This document shows positions 30,258-39,319 of a DNA stretch of 64,000 nucleotides, in pieces (within the stretch, counting starts at the first letter, position 1; the number at the start of each line of letters is the position of its first letter). The notes below the pieces were generated by a model, which was not told the origin of the DNA, searched no databases, and worked only from the letters and a program-made list of their open reading frames with translations. The stretch covers positions 1 through 64,000 of the forward strand of contig NZ_CAMHFP010000004.1 of assembly GCF_946184425.1 (NCBI RefSeq), read 5' to 3'. Source of the DNA: an uncultured Methanobrevibacter sp. GTDB taxonomy: Archaea > Methanobacteriota > Methanobacteria > Methanobacteriales > Methanobacteriaceae. A program made the translations under genes and the position numbers.

Positions 30258-30623
30258 TTGAGTAGAGGAAAAAGACCAAAGTGGATGATTGATATAGCTA
30301 TTGAAAGGATGAATATTCTTTTTGAACGTGCTGAGATGGAATTCATCACCCATCCTGAGCGCAGTAATCGCTATGTTGAGCTTGCCTTAAAGTTATCCAC
30401 AAAGTACAATACTAAAATTCCAGAAAAATGGCGAAGAAGATATTGTAGGAAATGTAAGAAATTCCTTTACCCAGGTCATAATTGCACCGTCCGGCTAATT
30501 AACTCAGAAGTTAATATTTTTTGTGGTGAATGTGGCCATGTTATGAAAATTCCTTATCACAAGGAAAAGAAAATTAAAAGGAGAGCTAAATATGAGTCAA
30601 TCAAAAAAAGAAATGATGAATAG
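30258..30623 (+). CDS. rnp4: Ribonuclease P protein component 4 (Rpp21)
   Basis: SRGKRPKWMIDIAIERMNILFERAE...YCRKCKKFLYPGHNCTVR...FCGECGHVMKIPY. Start moved to TTG 30258 after GAGGAGG. Confidence 0.9.
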   Translation: MSRGKRPKWMIDIAIERMNILFERAEMEFITHPERSNRYVELALKLSTKYNTKIPEKWRRRYCRKCKKFLYPGHNCTVRLINSEVNIFCGECGHVMKIPYHKEKKIKRRAKYESIKKRNDE

Positions 30624-30849
30624 AGCTCTTTCCGCGATGACAATTAATATTGGTAAAGCTGGTGTTAATGACAATGTTATTGAAGAGATTAAACGCCAAC
30701 TTAAAGCTAATGAAATTGTTAAACTTAAATTTGCAAAAAATATCGCTAGAGATAAAGATGATTATATCGACGAAATTGTCACAAAAACTAGAGCCAAGCT
30801 CATAGACGTTAGAGGACATGTTGCTGTAATCTACAAGAAAAAGCCTTAA
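30592..30849 (+). CDS. YhbY/CRM-domain RNA-binding protein
   Basis: NIGKAGVNDNVIEEIKRQLKANEIVKLKF; overlaps the rnp4 end. Confidence 0.88.
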   Translation: MSQSKKEMMNRALSAMTINIGKAGVNDNVIEEIKRQLKANEIVKLKFAKNIARDKDDYIDEIVTKTRAKLIDVRGHVAVIYKKKP

Positions 30850-30943
30850 ACATTATAAATTTAGAGTTACAGGCCCTATTTTTTTAGGTCTTAAATTTAC
30901 AGTGGATTAAGCTACAATAATAAATAAATATTGGAGAATTAAT

Positions 30944-31381
30944 ATGACTACTGTATTTGATGTACCTGCAGATTTATTAATTGAAAAAGTCGCAGATGAA
31001 TTTAAAAACAATGATAAAATCAATTCCCCTGCATGGTCCAATTTTGTTAAAACTGGTGTTCACAAAGAAAGAAAACCAGAAAACGCAGATTGGTGGTATG
31101 TAAGAACTGCTTCTATCATCAGAAGGGTTTACATGGATGGTCCTGTAGGAGTAATGAGTTTAAGAACTTTCTACGGTGGTAAAAAAGACCGTGGTGTACG
31201 TCCTGAAGTATTCAGAAAAGGTAGCGGATCTATTATCAGACACGCACTTCACCAATTAGAAGACGCAGGATATGTGGAAAAAGTTGAAGGTGGAAGAGTT
31301 GTCAGTCCAGCAGGAAGATCATTCTTAGATAAAATTTCTGCTGAAATCATTAAAGATATTCCTGAACTTGAAAAATACTAA
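30944..31381 (+). CDS. rps19e: 30S ribosomal protein S19e
   Basis: [57 protein letters not shown]. Confidence 0.97.
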   Translation: MTTVFDVPADLLIEKVADEFKNNDKINSPAWSNFVKTGVHKERKPENADWWYVRTASIIRRVYMDGPVGVMSLRTFYGGKKDRGVRPEVFRKGSGSIIRHALHQLEDAGYVEKVEGGRVVSPAGRSFLDKISAEIIKDIPELEKY

Positions 31382-31402
31382 TTATAATTCGGAGAGTTTG
31401 AT

Positions 31403-31768
31403 ATGAGCGATTTAGATGAAATTCGTCAAAAGAGAATGGCTGAATTACAAGCTCAACAAGCTGCTATGCAAAATCAACAAATGCAGCAACAACAAGCTGC
31501 TGCTCAAGCACAACAGCAAGAAGCACAAAGACGTCAGTTCGAAGCTCAGAAAAAGCAAATTTTGGGTCAGATCATGACTCCTGAAGCTCGTACTAGATTA
31601 GGAAATCTCAAATTAACTAAACCGGAACTTGTTGAACAAATTGAACTTCAGTTAATTCAATCAGCCCAAGCTGGTAGTTTAAGAGGTAAAGTTACTGACG
31701 ACCAATTAAAAGTCTTATTAAGACAAATTGCTGGTCAGAAAAGAGAAATTAAAATTACAAGGAAATAA
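31403..31768 (+). CDS. PDCD5-family DNA-binding protein
   Basis: Gln/Ala-rich N-terminus then ILGQIMTPEARTRLGNLKLTKPELVEQIELQLIQSAQAG. Confidence 0.93.
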   Translation: MSDLDEIRQKRMAELQAQQAAMQNQQMQQQQAAAQAQQQEAQRRQFEAQKKQILGQIMTPEARTRLGNLKLTKPELVEQIELQLIQSAQAGSLRGKVTDDQLKVLLRQIAGQKREIKITRK

Positions 31769-31773
31769 TATCG

Positions 31774-32358
31774 ATGAAAGCTGGTGTATTATATAGTGGT
31801 GGTAAAGATTCGTCTTTTATGGCAGTTATGCTTAAAAGATTGGGTCTTGATGTTGAATTATGCACTGCTAACTTTGGTGTTTACAAATCATACATTCCAG
31901 CATCAAAATCAGCAAAGGCATTAGGTTTTAATCACAGGGTCCTTGATTTGGACATTGAACTGTTGGATAAGACCTGCGACATGATATTGCATGATGGATT
32001 TCCAAATGATGGAATCAAGTTCATTCATGAAAATGTCATTGAAAAAGTTGCTGAAGAATATGATATTATTGCCGATGGAACAAGAAGGGATGATAGAACT
32101 CCAAAACTCAATATCAATCAGATAAGAAGTCTTGAAGATAGAAAAGATGTTCAGTATATTAATTTGGACAGTTTTGGTCACAAATCTGTAAAATTGATAA
32201 CATCTAATTTATTTGAAATTTCTCATGAAAAATCTAACAAGGATAACAGTTCTGATTATGAGGTTGAAATAAGGACTTTGATTGATGAAAAAGGAGGAAA
32301 CTCATTGGATATTTTCCCGGAACATTATCAAACTCGTGTTATTGGATATAAAAAATAA
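31774..32358 (+). CDS. PP-loop ATPase superfamily protein
   Basis: [46 protein letters not shown]. Confidence 0.8.
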   Translation: MKAGVLYSGGKDSSFMAVMLKRLGLDVELCTANFGVYKSYIPASKSAKALGFNHRVLDLDIELLDKTCDMILHDGFPNDGIKFIHENVIEKVAEEYDIIADGTRRDDRTPKLNINQIRSLEDRKDVQYINLDSFGHKSVKLITSNLFEISHEKSNKDNSSDYEVEIRTLIDEKGGNSLDIFPEHYQTRVIGYKK

Positions 32359-32378
32359 TTATTGTTACAGGTGAGAAA

Positions 32379-32534
32379 ATGAGTAGAAATAAACCATTAG
32401 CTAAAAAATTAAGAATGGCAAAAGCAAACAAACAAAATAGGAGAATTCCAATCTGGGCTTATGCTAAAACTAACCGTAAACTTAGATACAGACCAAAACC
32501 TAGACATTGGAGAAGAAACAGTCTTAAATTATAA
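32379..32534 (+). CDS. rpl39e: 50S ribosomal protein L39e (below ORF-track length cut-off)
   Basis: 51 aa: [51 protein letters not shown]. Confidence 0.97.
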   Translation: MSRNKPLAKKLRMAKANKQNRRIPIWAYAKTNRKLRYRPKPRHWRRNSLKL

Positions 32535-32546
32535 TGAGGGGTTATT

Positions 32547-32792
32547 ATGGAAAGAGTTTACACAATTCCACTTAGAAATGTGAAAAATGTTAAAAGGACT
32601 ATCAGAGCTCCTAGAGCTATCAGAGAAGTTAAAAACTTTTTAACCAAACACATGAAAGCTGAAGAAGTTAAAATTGATGAATCTATCAATCATGCTATTT
32701 GGGAAAGAGGTATCCAAAAAATACCTTCTAAAATTACTGTAAAAGCAGTTAAAGATGATGATGGTATTGTACAAGCTACTTTAGCTGAATAG
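32547..32792 (+). CDS. rpl31e: 50S ribosomal protein L31e
   Basis: [57 protein letters not shown]. Confidence 0.97.
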   Translation: MERVYTIPLRNVKNVKRTIRAPRAIREVKNFLTKHMKAEEVKIDESINHAIWERGIQKIPSKITVKAVKDDDGIVQATLAE

Positions 32793-32837
32793 CTATCGTA
32801 CCTTTTACCATGCTATTGAGTGATGTGAGGTGACAAT

Positions 32838-33509
32838 ATGTTGAAAAGAGTCGATATAGTAGGAAATCCGAATGTAGGAGTGTTTATTTTAGCAACTGAT
32901 GATTTAGCAATTGTTCCTTATACTCTTTTAGATGAAAAAGCAGATATTATTAAGGAAACTTTAGATGTAGATGTTGTTAAGTCTTCTATATCAGGTAGTA
33001 GTCTCATTGGAGCTTTAGCTGTTGCTAATTCAAATGGTATCGTTGTTTCCCCACATGCGTTAGATAGAGAAATTGAACAATTTGAAAAGCTTGGTTTAAA
33101 TGTAGCAACACTTCCGGGCCAATACACTGCTGTAGGTAATATTATTGCAGCAAACGATAATGGTGCTATTGCAAGTCCGTTCTTGGAAGATGAAGCTATT
33201 CAGGTAGTTGAAGAAACTTTGGACGTTGATGTAAAATCTGCTTCCATTGTCGGAAGTGACATTATCGGATCTATGATTTCTGTTACTAACAAAGGATTTT
33301 TAATGAGTGGCCAGGCTATTAATAGTGAAATTAATTTTGCTCAAGAAGTATTTGGTGTAGAAGGAGACATTGGTACTGTGGGTAAAGGTATTCCTTTAGT
33401 TGGTGCATGCATCATTTCCAATTCTAATGGTGCAATTGTTGCTAAAGACAGTACTGGTCCTGAAATGGCTAGAGTTGAAGAAGCATTAGGCTTTTTAGAT
33501 GATTTTTAA
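32838..33509 (+). CDS. eif6: Translation initiation factor aIF6
   Basis: GNPNVGVFILATDDLAIVP...SNGIVVSPHALDREIEQFEKLGLNVATLPGQYTAVGNII. Confidence 0.96.
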   Translation: MLKRVDIVGNPNVGVFILATDDLAIVPYTLLDEKADIIKETLDVDVVKSSISGSSLIGALAVANSNGIVVSPHALDREIEQFEKLGLNVATLPGQYTAVGNIIAANDNGAIASPFLEDEAIQVVEETLDVDVKSASIVGSDIIGSMISVTNKGFLMSGQAINSEINFAQEVFGVEGDIGTVGKGIPLVGACIISNSNGAIVAKDSTGPEMARVEEALGFLDDF

Positions 33510-33533
33510 TTAATATATCATGAGGGATTTAAT

Positions 33534-33758
33534 ATGATAACAAAAATTTACAGAGTTAAAGGTACTTTTGTAATGGGCGATGAATATCATAAGTTTACCA
33601 AAGAATACAAAGCTACTTGTGAGGCTGATGTAGAAGATAAAATCTATCAACGTTTCGGAAGTAAACATGGTATCAACAGGAACCAAATTTCAATTAATGA
33701 AATTGTAGAAATTGCTCCTGAAGATGTTGAAGACCCAATTGTAAAAGAAATTTTATAA
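33534..33758 (+). CDS. rplX: 50S ribosomal protein LX/L18Ae
   Basis: KIYRVKGTFVMGDEYHKFTKEYKATCEADVEDKIYQRFGSKHGINRNQI. Confidence 0.92.
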   Translation: MITKIYRVKGTFVMGDEYHKFTKEYKATCEADVEDKIYQRFGSKHGINRNQISINEIVEIAPEDVEDPIVKEIL

Positions 33759-33777
33759 ATGCATTTAAGGTGTAATT

Positions 33778-34212
33778 ATGGAAGATCAGCAAAGATTAAA
33801 CAATCTTCTTAATGAAATTAATGCATACCGACAACAGGCTGAATTAATTCAACATCAAATAGAATTAATTCAAGCTTCCATTGCTGAAGTTGATGCATTA
33901 TCCAACACTTTAGATGACATTGAAGGAAAAGATTCTGTTGAAGCTTTCGTTCCTGTAGGTGCTGGTTCTTTCATTAAAGGGGAACTTAAAAGTACTGATG
34001 AAATTATTGTAAGTATTGGTTCTGGTATTGCTGTTAAAAAAGATGCGGATGGCGCTCGCGAAATTATTGCTGGACAAAAAGAAGATTTAAAAGACAGCTT
34101 GGACAAAATGTTGGCTAACTTACAGCAAGTAACTGACATTGTCGGCAATCTTCAAGCTCAAGCAGAACAGTTAGCTGCTGCTGCTCAAGGCAATATGACT
34201 CAAATGAGATAA
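33778..34212 (+). CDS. pfdA: Prefoldin subunit alpha
   Basis: Coiled coils flanking AFVPVGAGSFIKGELKSTDEIIVSIGSGIAVKKD; cluster context. Confidence 0.94.
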   Translation: MEDQQRLNNLLNEINAYRQQAELIQHQIELIQASIAEVDALSNTLDDIEGKDSVEAFVPVGAGSFIKGELKSTDEIIVSIGSGIAVKKDADGAREIIAGQKEDLKDSLDKMLANLQQVTDIVGNLQAQAEQLAAAAQGNMTQMR

Positions 34213-34378
34213 TACTTTTACAATTTTTTCTTTTTTCTATTTTTTAATTTTTACTAAATAATTTTTAAAACTTTTTATTGAAGTCCTTTTTTTCATTTTC
34301 AATTCATAATTTAAATAATATAAAACATATAAATATTCATAATTAAATTATTTACTAACTTTTTAGGTTGGGTTATTT

Positions 34379-35932
34379 TTGTTTGAATCATTAAAAAAGA
34401 AATTTTCACGTACAAGTGAAAAATTAGAAGAAGAACTCATTGAAGAGGCTGAAAAAGAAGATAATCTTCAAGAAGAATCCGGTAAAAGGTTTTCATTTTT
34501 CTCATTCGGTCGTAAAAAAGAAGAAAAACAGGAAGAGGATGAGAAAGAGGATGAATCCAATTTAATTCCCGAATCCACTGGAGAAGCTGAAGCTGAATCA
34601 GCTGAAGAAGTTAAAGAGGAGAAAAAATCTAGTTTTTGGAGTTTTTCAAGGAAATCTGATAAAGATGATGAGGCTGACGAGTCTGAGGATGAGAATGTTG
34701 TTGAAGATGAGGTTGATGAGTCTGAAGAGGATGTTAAGGAAGAGAAGAAATCTCACTTTTGGAGTAGGTCTAAGGATAAATCTGATGAAGAAGATGGGGC
34801 TGACGAGTCTGAGGATGAGAATGTTGTTGAAGATGAGGTTGATGAGTCTGAAGAGGATGTTAAGGAAGAGAAGAAATCTCACTTTTGGAGTAGGTCTAAG
34901 GATAAATCTGAAGATGAAGATAAAGACGATGAGTCTGAGGATGAGGAAAAAGAGGAAAAATCTCACTTTTGGAGTAGAAACAAATCAAAATCTGATGAGA
35001 TTTCCGCAGATGGTGAGGCTACCGGCGGTCTTTTCTCTTTTGTTCGTGAAAAAACCATCTCTGAAAAACACGTCGAAGACATCTTATGGGAACTTGAAAT
35101 GGAACTCTTGCAAGGTGATGTGGCTATGGAAGTGGCTACAGAGGTTGTTGAGAATGTTAAAAATGATCTGGTCGGTAAAAAAATCAAAAGAAGCAATGAT
35201 ATTACAGAATATACATTCCTTGCTTTGAGAAATGCCGTAGCTGAAATCATTGACATTCCTGGAAAATCCATGACAGAAATGATTGAAGAGAAAAAAGCTC
35301 AGGGCGAACCTCTTGTCGTAATGTTTGTTGGAATCAACGGAACAGGAAAAACAACAACCATCGGTAAATTGGCTAACTATTACCTTAAGAAAGGTTATAC
35401 TCCTGTAATTGCGGCTTCAGATACATTCAGGGCTGGTGCTATCGAGCAGGTAACTTATCACGCTGACAATGTTGGTGTTAAAATCATAAAGCACCAGAAA
35501 GGTTCAGATCCTGCAGCTGTTGCATATGATGCTGTTGAACATGCAAAAGCACAGGGAAAAGAATTGGTTTTAATCGATACTGCAGGAAGAATGCAGACCA
35601 ATGTCAATCTTATGGATGAAATGAAAAAAATCAAAAGGGTTGCCAAACCTGATTTGGTCATATTTGTCGGTGATGCACTGACAGGTAATGACGCTACCGA
35701 ACAGGCTGTCAAATTTAACGATGCAATCGATATTGACGGAGTTATTTTAACCAAGGCTGATGCAGACAGTAAAGGTGGTGCTTCACTTTCAATTGGATAT
35801 GTAATCAAAAAACCTATCATGTTCTTAGGTATGGGTCAGGGTTATGATGATATCAAGGAATATGATGCCGAATGGATGTTGGATCAGTTGTTCAGTGAGG
35901 ATGAAGATGCTGTTACATTAGAGGAAGAATAA
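34379..35932 (+). CDS. ftsY: Signal recognition particle receptor FtsY with a long acidic repeat N-terminus
   Basis: NG domain: VMFVGINGTGKTTTIGKLANYYLKKGYTPVIAASDTFRAGAIEQ; DTAGRMQTNVNLMDEM; LTKADADSKGGASLS. Confidence 0.95.
   Translation: MFESLKKKFSRTSEKLEEELIEEAEKEDNLQEESGKRFSFFSFGRKKEEKQEEDEKEDESNLIPESTGEAEAESAEEVKEEKKSSFWSFSRKSDKDDEADESEDENVVEDEVDESEEDVKEEKKSHFWSRSKDKSDEEDGADESEDENVVEDEVDESEEDVKEEKKSHFWSRSKDKSEDEDKDDESEDEEKEEKSHFWSRNKSKSDEISADGEATGGLFSFVREKTISEKHVEDILWELEMELLQGDVAMEVATEVVENVKNDLVGKKIKRSNDITEYTFLALRNAVAEIIDIPGKSMTEMIEEKKAQGEPLVVMFVGINGTGKTTTIGKLANYYLKKGYTPVIAASDTFRAGAIEQVTYHADNVGVKIIKHQKGSDPAAVAYDAVEHAKAQGKELVLIDTAGRMQTNVNLMDEMKKIKRVAKPDLVIFVGDALTGNDATEQAVKFNDAIDIDGVILTKADADSKGGASLSIGYVIKKPIMFLGMGQGYDDIKEYDAEWMLDQLFSEDEDAVTLEEE
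34673..34911 (+). repeat. Tandem 126-bp (42-codon) direct repeat inside ftsY
   Basis: GCTGACGAGTCTGAGGATGAG...AAGGATAAATCTGA at 34673-34785 recurs identically from 34799 (113 bp identical, period 126). Confidence 0.9.
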
Positions 35933-37021
35933 ATGAATATTAAAAAATTATTATTTGCAATGCTGGTTGTTCTGGTGTTGTTTGCAGTTGTATTTAATCT
36001 GATGGGGTTTGAACATAACAATCCTTTGGCTGAATCATTGAAGGCGAACTCCGTAAAGGAAGATGTGTCTATGGCTGTAACAGGTGATGTCATGCTTGGA
36101 CGTACTGTTGCAAGTGTTATAAGTTCAGATTCACTTCCTCTTGCAGGCATAAGCAATGTAACTTCAAATGTTGATTTGCTGCTGATTAACCTGGAAAATG
36201 CAGCCACATCATCAGAAAATGCGGTTAAGCCTGATATTCCACTTAAGTGTAATCCAAGTAGCGTAATATTGGCTAAAGGAAATAACCGTACTGTTGCAGC
36301 TCTTGCAAATAATCATGTATGTGACTACGGAATAAGTGGGATGAATGACACTATCAAGAATGTCAAACAGGTGGGTATGACTCCAATCGGCGCAGGGTCT
36401 AATGAAAATGAGGCTCATGCTCCTGCAGTTGAAGAGATTGGCGGAAGAAATATTACCATTTTCAATTATATGGATTCAAATAATTTTGCCGAATATGATT
36501 ATGATGTGATGCCTTACGCTAACGGTTCAGCACCGGGTTATTCTGCTTACAATTCACAATTGGCACAAAAACAAATTGCTGATGCACGTGGAAACGGTTC
36601 TGACTTTGTTGTTGCATACTTGCACTTTGGAAATGAATATTCCACATCTCCAAATGAAGACCAGATGAAAATTGCTCATGAGTTGATTGATTATGGTGCA
36701 GACATTGTCATAGGTGCTCATCCTCATGTTACTCAGGGGGTTGAGATGTATAAAGGAAAACCAATCTTTTACAGTTTGGGAAATTGTGTCTTTGACATGT
36801 CAGGAAATGGTGTGGAAAATGCATATATTCTTAAAATTGATTTGGTCAATAACACAGGTAAATGCACTGTCTATCCGGTTTACATTTCCAATAACCTGCC
36901 ACAGTTCATGGATGATGATTCCGGCAATTCACTATTGAATGGACTAACTCCAAAGTGCAATGAACTTAAAGTTGGCAATGGTGTCGGCACGTTGGAATTC
37001 AATTTAACTGATGAAAAATAG
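35933..37021 (+). CDS. CapA-family protein (PGA_cap metallophosphatase-like) with N-terminal membrane anchor
   Basis: VSMAVTGDVMLGRTV; LLINLENAAT; LANNHVCDYGISGMNDTI; VIGAHPHVTQGVEMYKGKPIFYSLGNCVFD. Confidence 0.93.
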   Translation: MNIKKLLFAMLVVLVLFAVVFNLMGFEHNNPLAESLKANSVKEDVSMAVTGDVMLGRTVASVISSDSLPLAGISNVTSNVDLLLINLENAATSSENAVKPDIPLKCNPSSVILAKGNNRTVAALANNHVCDYGISGMNDTIKNVKQVGMTPIGAGSNENEAHAPAVEEIGGRNITIFNYMDSNNFAEYDYDVMPYANGSAPGYSAYNSQLAQKQIADARGNGSDFVVAYLHFGNEYSTSPNEDQMKIAHELIDYGADIVIGAHPHVTQGVEMYKGKPIFYSLGNCVFDMSGNGVENAYILKIDLVNNTGKCTVYPVYISNNLPQFMDDDSGNSLLNGLTPKCNELKVGNGVGTLEFNLTDEK

Positions 37022-37410
37022 AATTTTTTATTTAAATTCTTTATTTTCTTTTTAAATTAACTATTTTGTTTAATTTTTTTATTTTCTTATTATTTTTTCC
37101 TAATTTTTCTTATATTTCGTATTTATCGTATTATATTGTCTATAATAACTCTTGATATTAATATTCAATTTTTGATTGATTGTGTATTAATCTAATTTAA
37201 ATTTATATTATTTAAGTTTATTATATTCTATTTCAAGTAGATTGTCCTTTTATTTCATATTTCTATATGTTTTTTATCTTTTTTAATTAATTTACTTTAT
37301 TTTTGTTTGTTTTTTTAAGTTTAAAGTTGTAAAAACATTTATATAGGTATTATTAATATATTTTTACTCACATACATTTTTTTTTAAAAATAAATTCAGA
37401 AGGTGAAAAA

Positions 37411-39288
37411 ATTTCGATAAAAAATAAATCATTGTTCATCGCATTTGCATTAATTTTTTTCCTTTTGCTGGGAGTTGCAAGTGCTAGTGAGGATGGCAAT
37501 GTTTCAAGCGTTGAAAATTCTGACGATAATTCAAATATATTATCTTCAAATATTGAATTGGAAAATAACATTTCTTCAACTTCAAATGAAGAAATATCTG
37601 ATGTTAATGATGATAAATTAGGTATTGATGAAAATTCACAGGAAGTTGGTGAAAGTAATTCTTCCGATGTTTTAAGTGAAGTTAAAACTTCCATTAAAGT
37701 CACTTCCCCTTCAACAATTATCAGAGGGGATTCATTTGATGTAAAACTTTTGGATGCAAATGGGAAAGGAATATCCGGTAAAACTGTATCTTTCGAAGTG
37801 ATTGGAAAAACTTTCAAAAGGACAACTGACAACAGTGGTGTTGCAAGTTTGAATTTAAATCTTGCTAAAGGTTACTATACAATTGAATATTCCTTTAATG
37901 AAAATGGATATGCTCCTGTTTCAGGTAAAACTAGCGTTTTGGTTGTAACAAACATTCAATCTGTTATTAAAGGGTCTAATTATGTTGCATATAGGGGTGT
38001 TCTCAATCCATATATTGTCACATTAAGTGCCGATGGAGTCAAATTGGCTAATAAGAAAGTAAGATTCATCATTCGCGGTAACAGTTATTACAGGACTACT
38101 GATGGAAATGGTCAGGCTAGCTTGAACATTAACCTGGCTAAAGGTGCATATACTGTCAGATATTATTTCTATGGCGATGCAAACCTTGATGCTGCTAACG
38201 GCAAATCAGTAATAACAGTTAAGCAGGGCATGCCGACTAAAATTTCTCAAGTCCTCACAGTTCCTTATTATAATAAGGTTTTAGGGTCATTTAAGGTGAA
38301 AGTTGTTGATGTAAGGGGAGATCCCGTCAGAGGTAATTTGGTCTTCACAGTCAACAACAAAAAATACACAAGAGCTTTGGACGCCGGTATTGCTACTTTG
38401 GGCATCAAATTAAGTTCCGGAACTTATAAAATCAGTTATAATTATTATAAGAACTCCGTTTTCAATGCGGTAAGTGGTTCAAAAACCATTCTTGTCAGGT
38501 CTTTAAATTACTGCAGTAATAACGGATATTGGGTTTTCGGATATGACATGAAAAATGTTAACCTGGACACATTGGCTAAAACTTCAACCAAACATATCTT
38601 TTTAAACTATGCTGCAATAAGTAAGCATGGAAAGACAGCTGTTGAGACTTTCATAAGCAATGCAAACAAAAAAGGAATAAAAGTCCATATCTGGATGCAG
38701 ATATTCTACAACGGGGAATGGGTTTCTCCTGTAAACAATGGCGGCAGTTATAAATATTCATTCTTCAATTCCAAAATCAATGAAGCTAAACAGTATGCTG
38801 CTCTCAAAGGTGTTGCAGGCATTCATATGGATTACTTAAGATTCCCTGGAACTGCTTATCAGTACAAAAACGGTGCGGCAGCTATAAATTACTTCACCAA
38901 ACAGTTATGTGATGCGGTTCACAAAATCAATAATAATCTTATAGTATCTGCTGCGGTAATGCCTGAAGTTGATTCCAACAAATATTATTACGGTCAGGAC
39001 ATTCCAACATTATCCAAATATCTTGATGTAGTGATTCCTATGATTTATAAGGGAAATTATGAAGCTGGAACCTCTTGGATTCAGTCCACTACCAAAAAAT
39101 TTGTTGACATGAGTAACGGTGCAGAAATTTGGACAGGTATTCAGGCGTACAACTCCGATGATGATGTAACTGCATTATCCAGTACACAACTTTTAAAAGA
39201 TTACCAGGCAGCTGCAAATGGTGGGGCAACAGGTGTTATTTCATTTAGATGGGGAATTTCCAAACTGATCAATTTCGCTTTGATTTAA
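37411..39288 (+). CDS. Secreted protein: Ig-like repeats plus putative TIM-barrel glycoside hydrolase-like C-terminal domain
   Basis: Signal peptide, Ig-like repeats (GNSYYRTTDGNGQASLNINLAKGAYTVRYYFYGD), then GYWVFGYDMKNVNLDTLAKTSTKHIFLNY...KVHIWMQIFYNGEWVSP...GVAGIHMDYLRFPGTA...YYYGQDIPTLSKYLDVVIPMIYKG. Start uncertain: probably ATT 37411 or ATA 37417; the ORF-track start is TTG 37432. Confidence 0.7.
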   Translation: MSIKNKSLFIAFALIFFLLLGVASASEDGNVSSVENSDDNSNILSSNIELENNISSTSNEEISDVNDDKLGIDENSQEVGESNSSDVLSEVKTSIKVTSPSTIIRGDSFDVKLLDANGKGISGKTVSFEVIGKTFKRTTDNSGVASLNLNLAKGYYTIEYSFNENGYAPVSGKTSVLVVTNIQSVIKGSNYVAYRGVLNPYIVTLSADGVKLANKKVRFIIRGNSYYRTTDGNGQASLNINLAKGAYTVRYYFYGDANLDAANGKSVITVKQGMPTKISQVLTVPYYNKVLGSFKVKVVDVRGDPVRGNLVFTVNNKKYTRALDAGIATLGIKLSSGTYKISYNYYKNSVFNAVSGSKTILVRSLNYCSNNGYWVFGYDMKNVNLDTLAKTSTKHIFLNYAAISKHGKTAVETFISNANKKGIKVHIWMQIFYNGEWVSPVNNGGSYKYSFFNSKINEAKQYAALKGVAGIHMDYLRFPGTAYQYKNGAAAINYFTKQLCDAVHKINNNLIVSAAVMPEVDSNKYYYGQDIPTLSKYLDVVIPMIYKGNYEAGTSWIQSTTKKFVDMSNGAEIWTGIQAYNSDDDVTALSSTQLLKDYQAAANGGATGVISFRWGISKLINFALI

Positions 39289-39319
39289 TTCCTCTTCTTT
39301 TTTTTATTTCAGGTGAACT

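Noticed and set aside
34673-34911. Tandem repeat as CRISPR
   Set aside because: Only two full units of 126 bp, entirely in frame within ftsY and without variable spacers. I saw no CRISPR array elsewhere in the window.
34665-35228. Alternative-frame ORFs over the ftsY acidic region (34665..35228 + and 34646..34966 -)
   Set aside because: They are by-products of the GA-rich repeat; compositions (MRLTSLRMRMLLKMRLM) are not protein-like and the ftsY frame fully explains the DNA.
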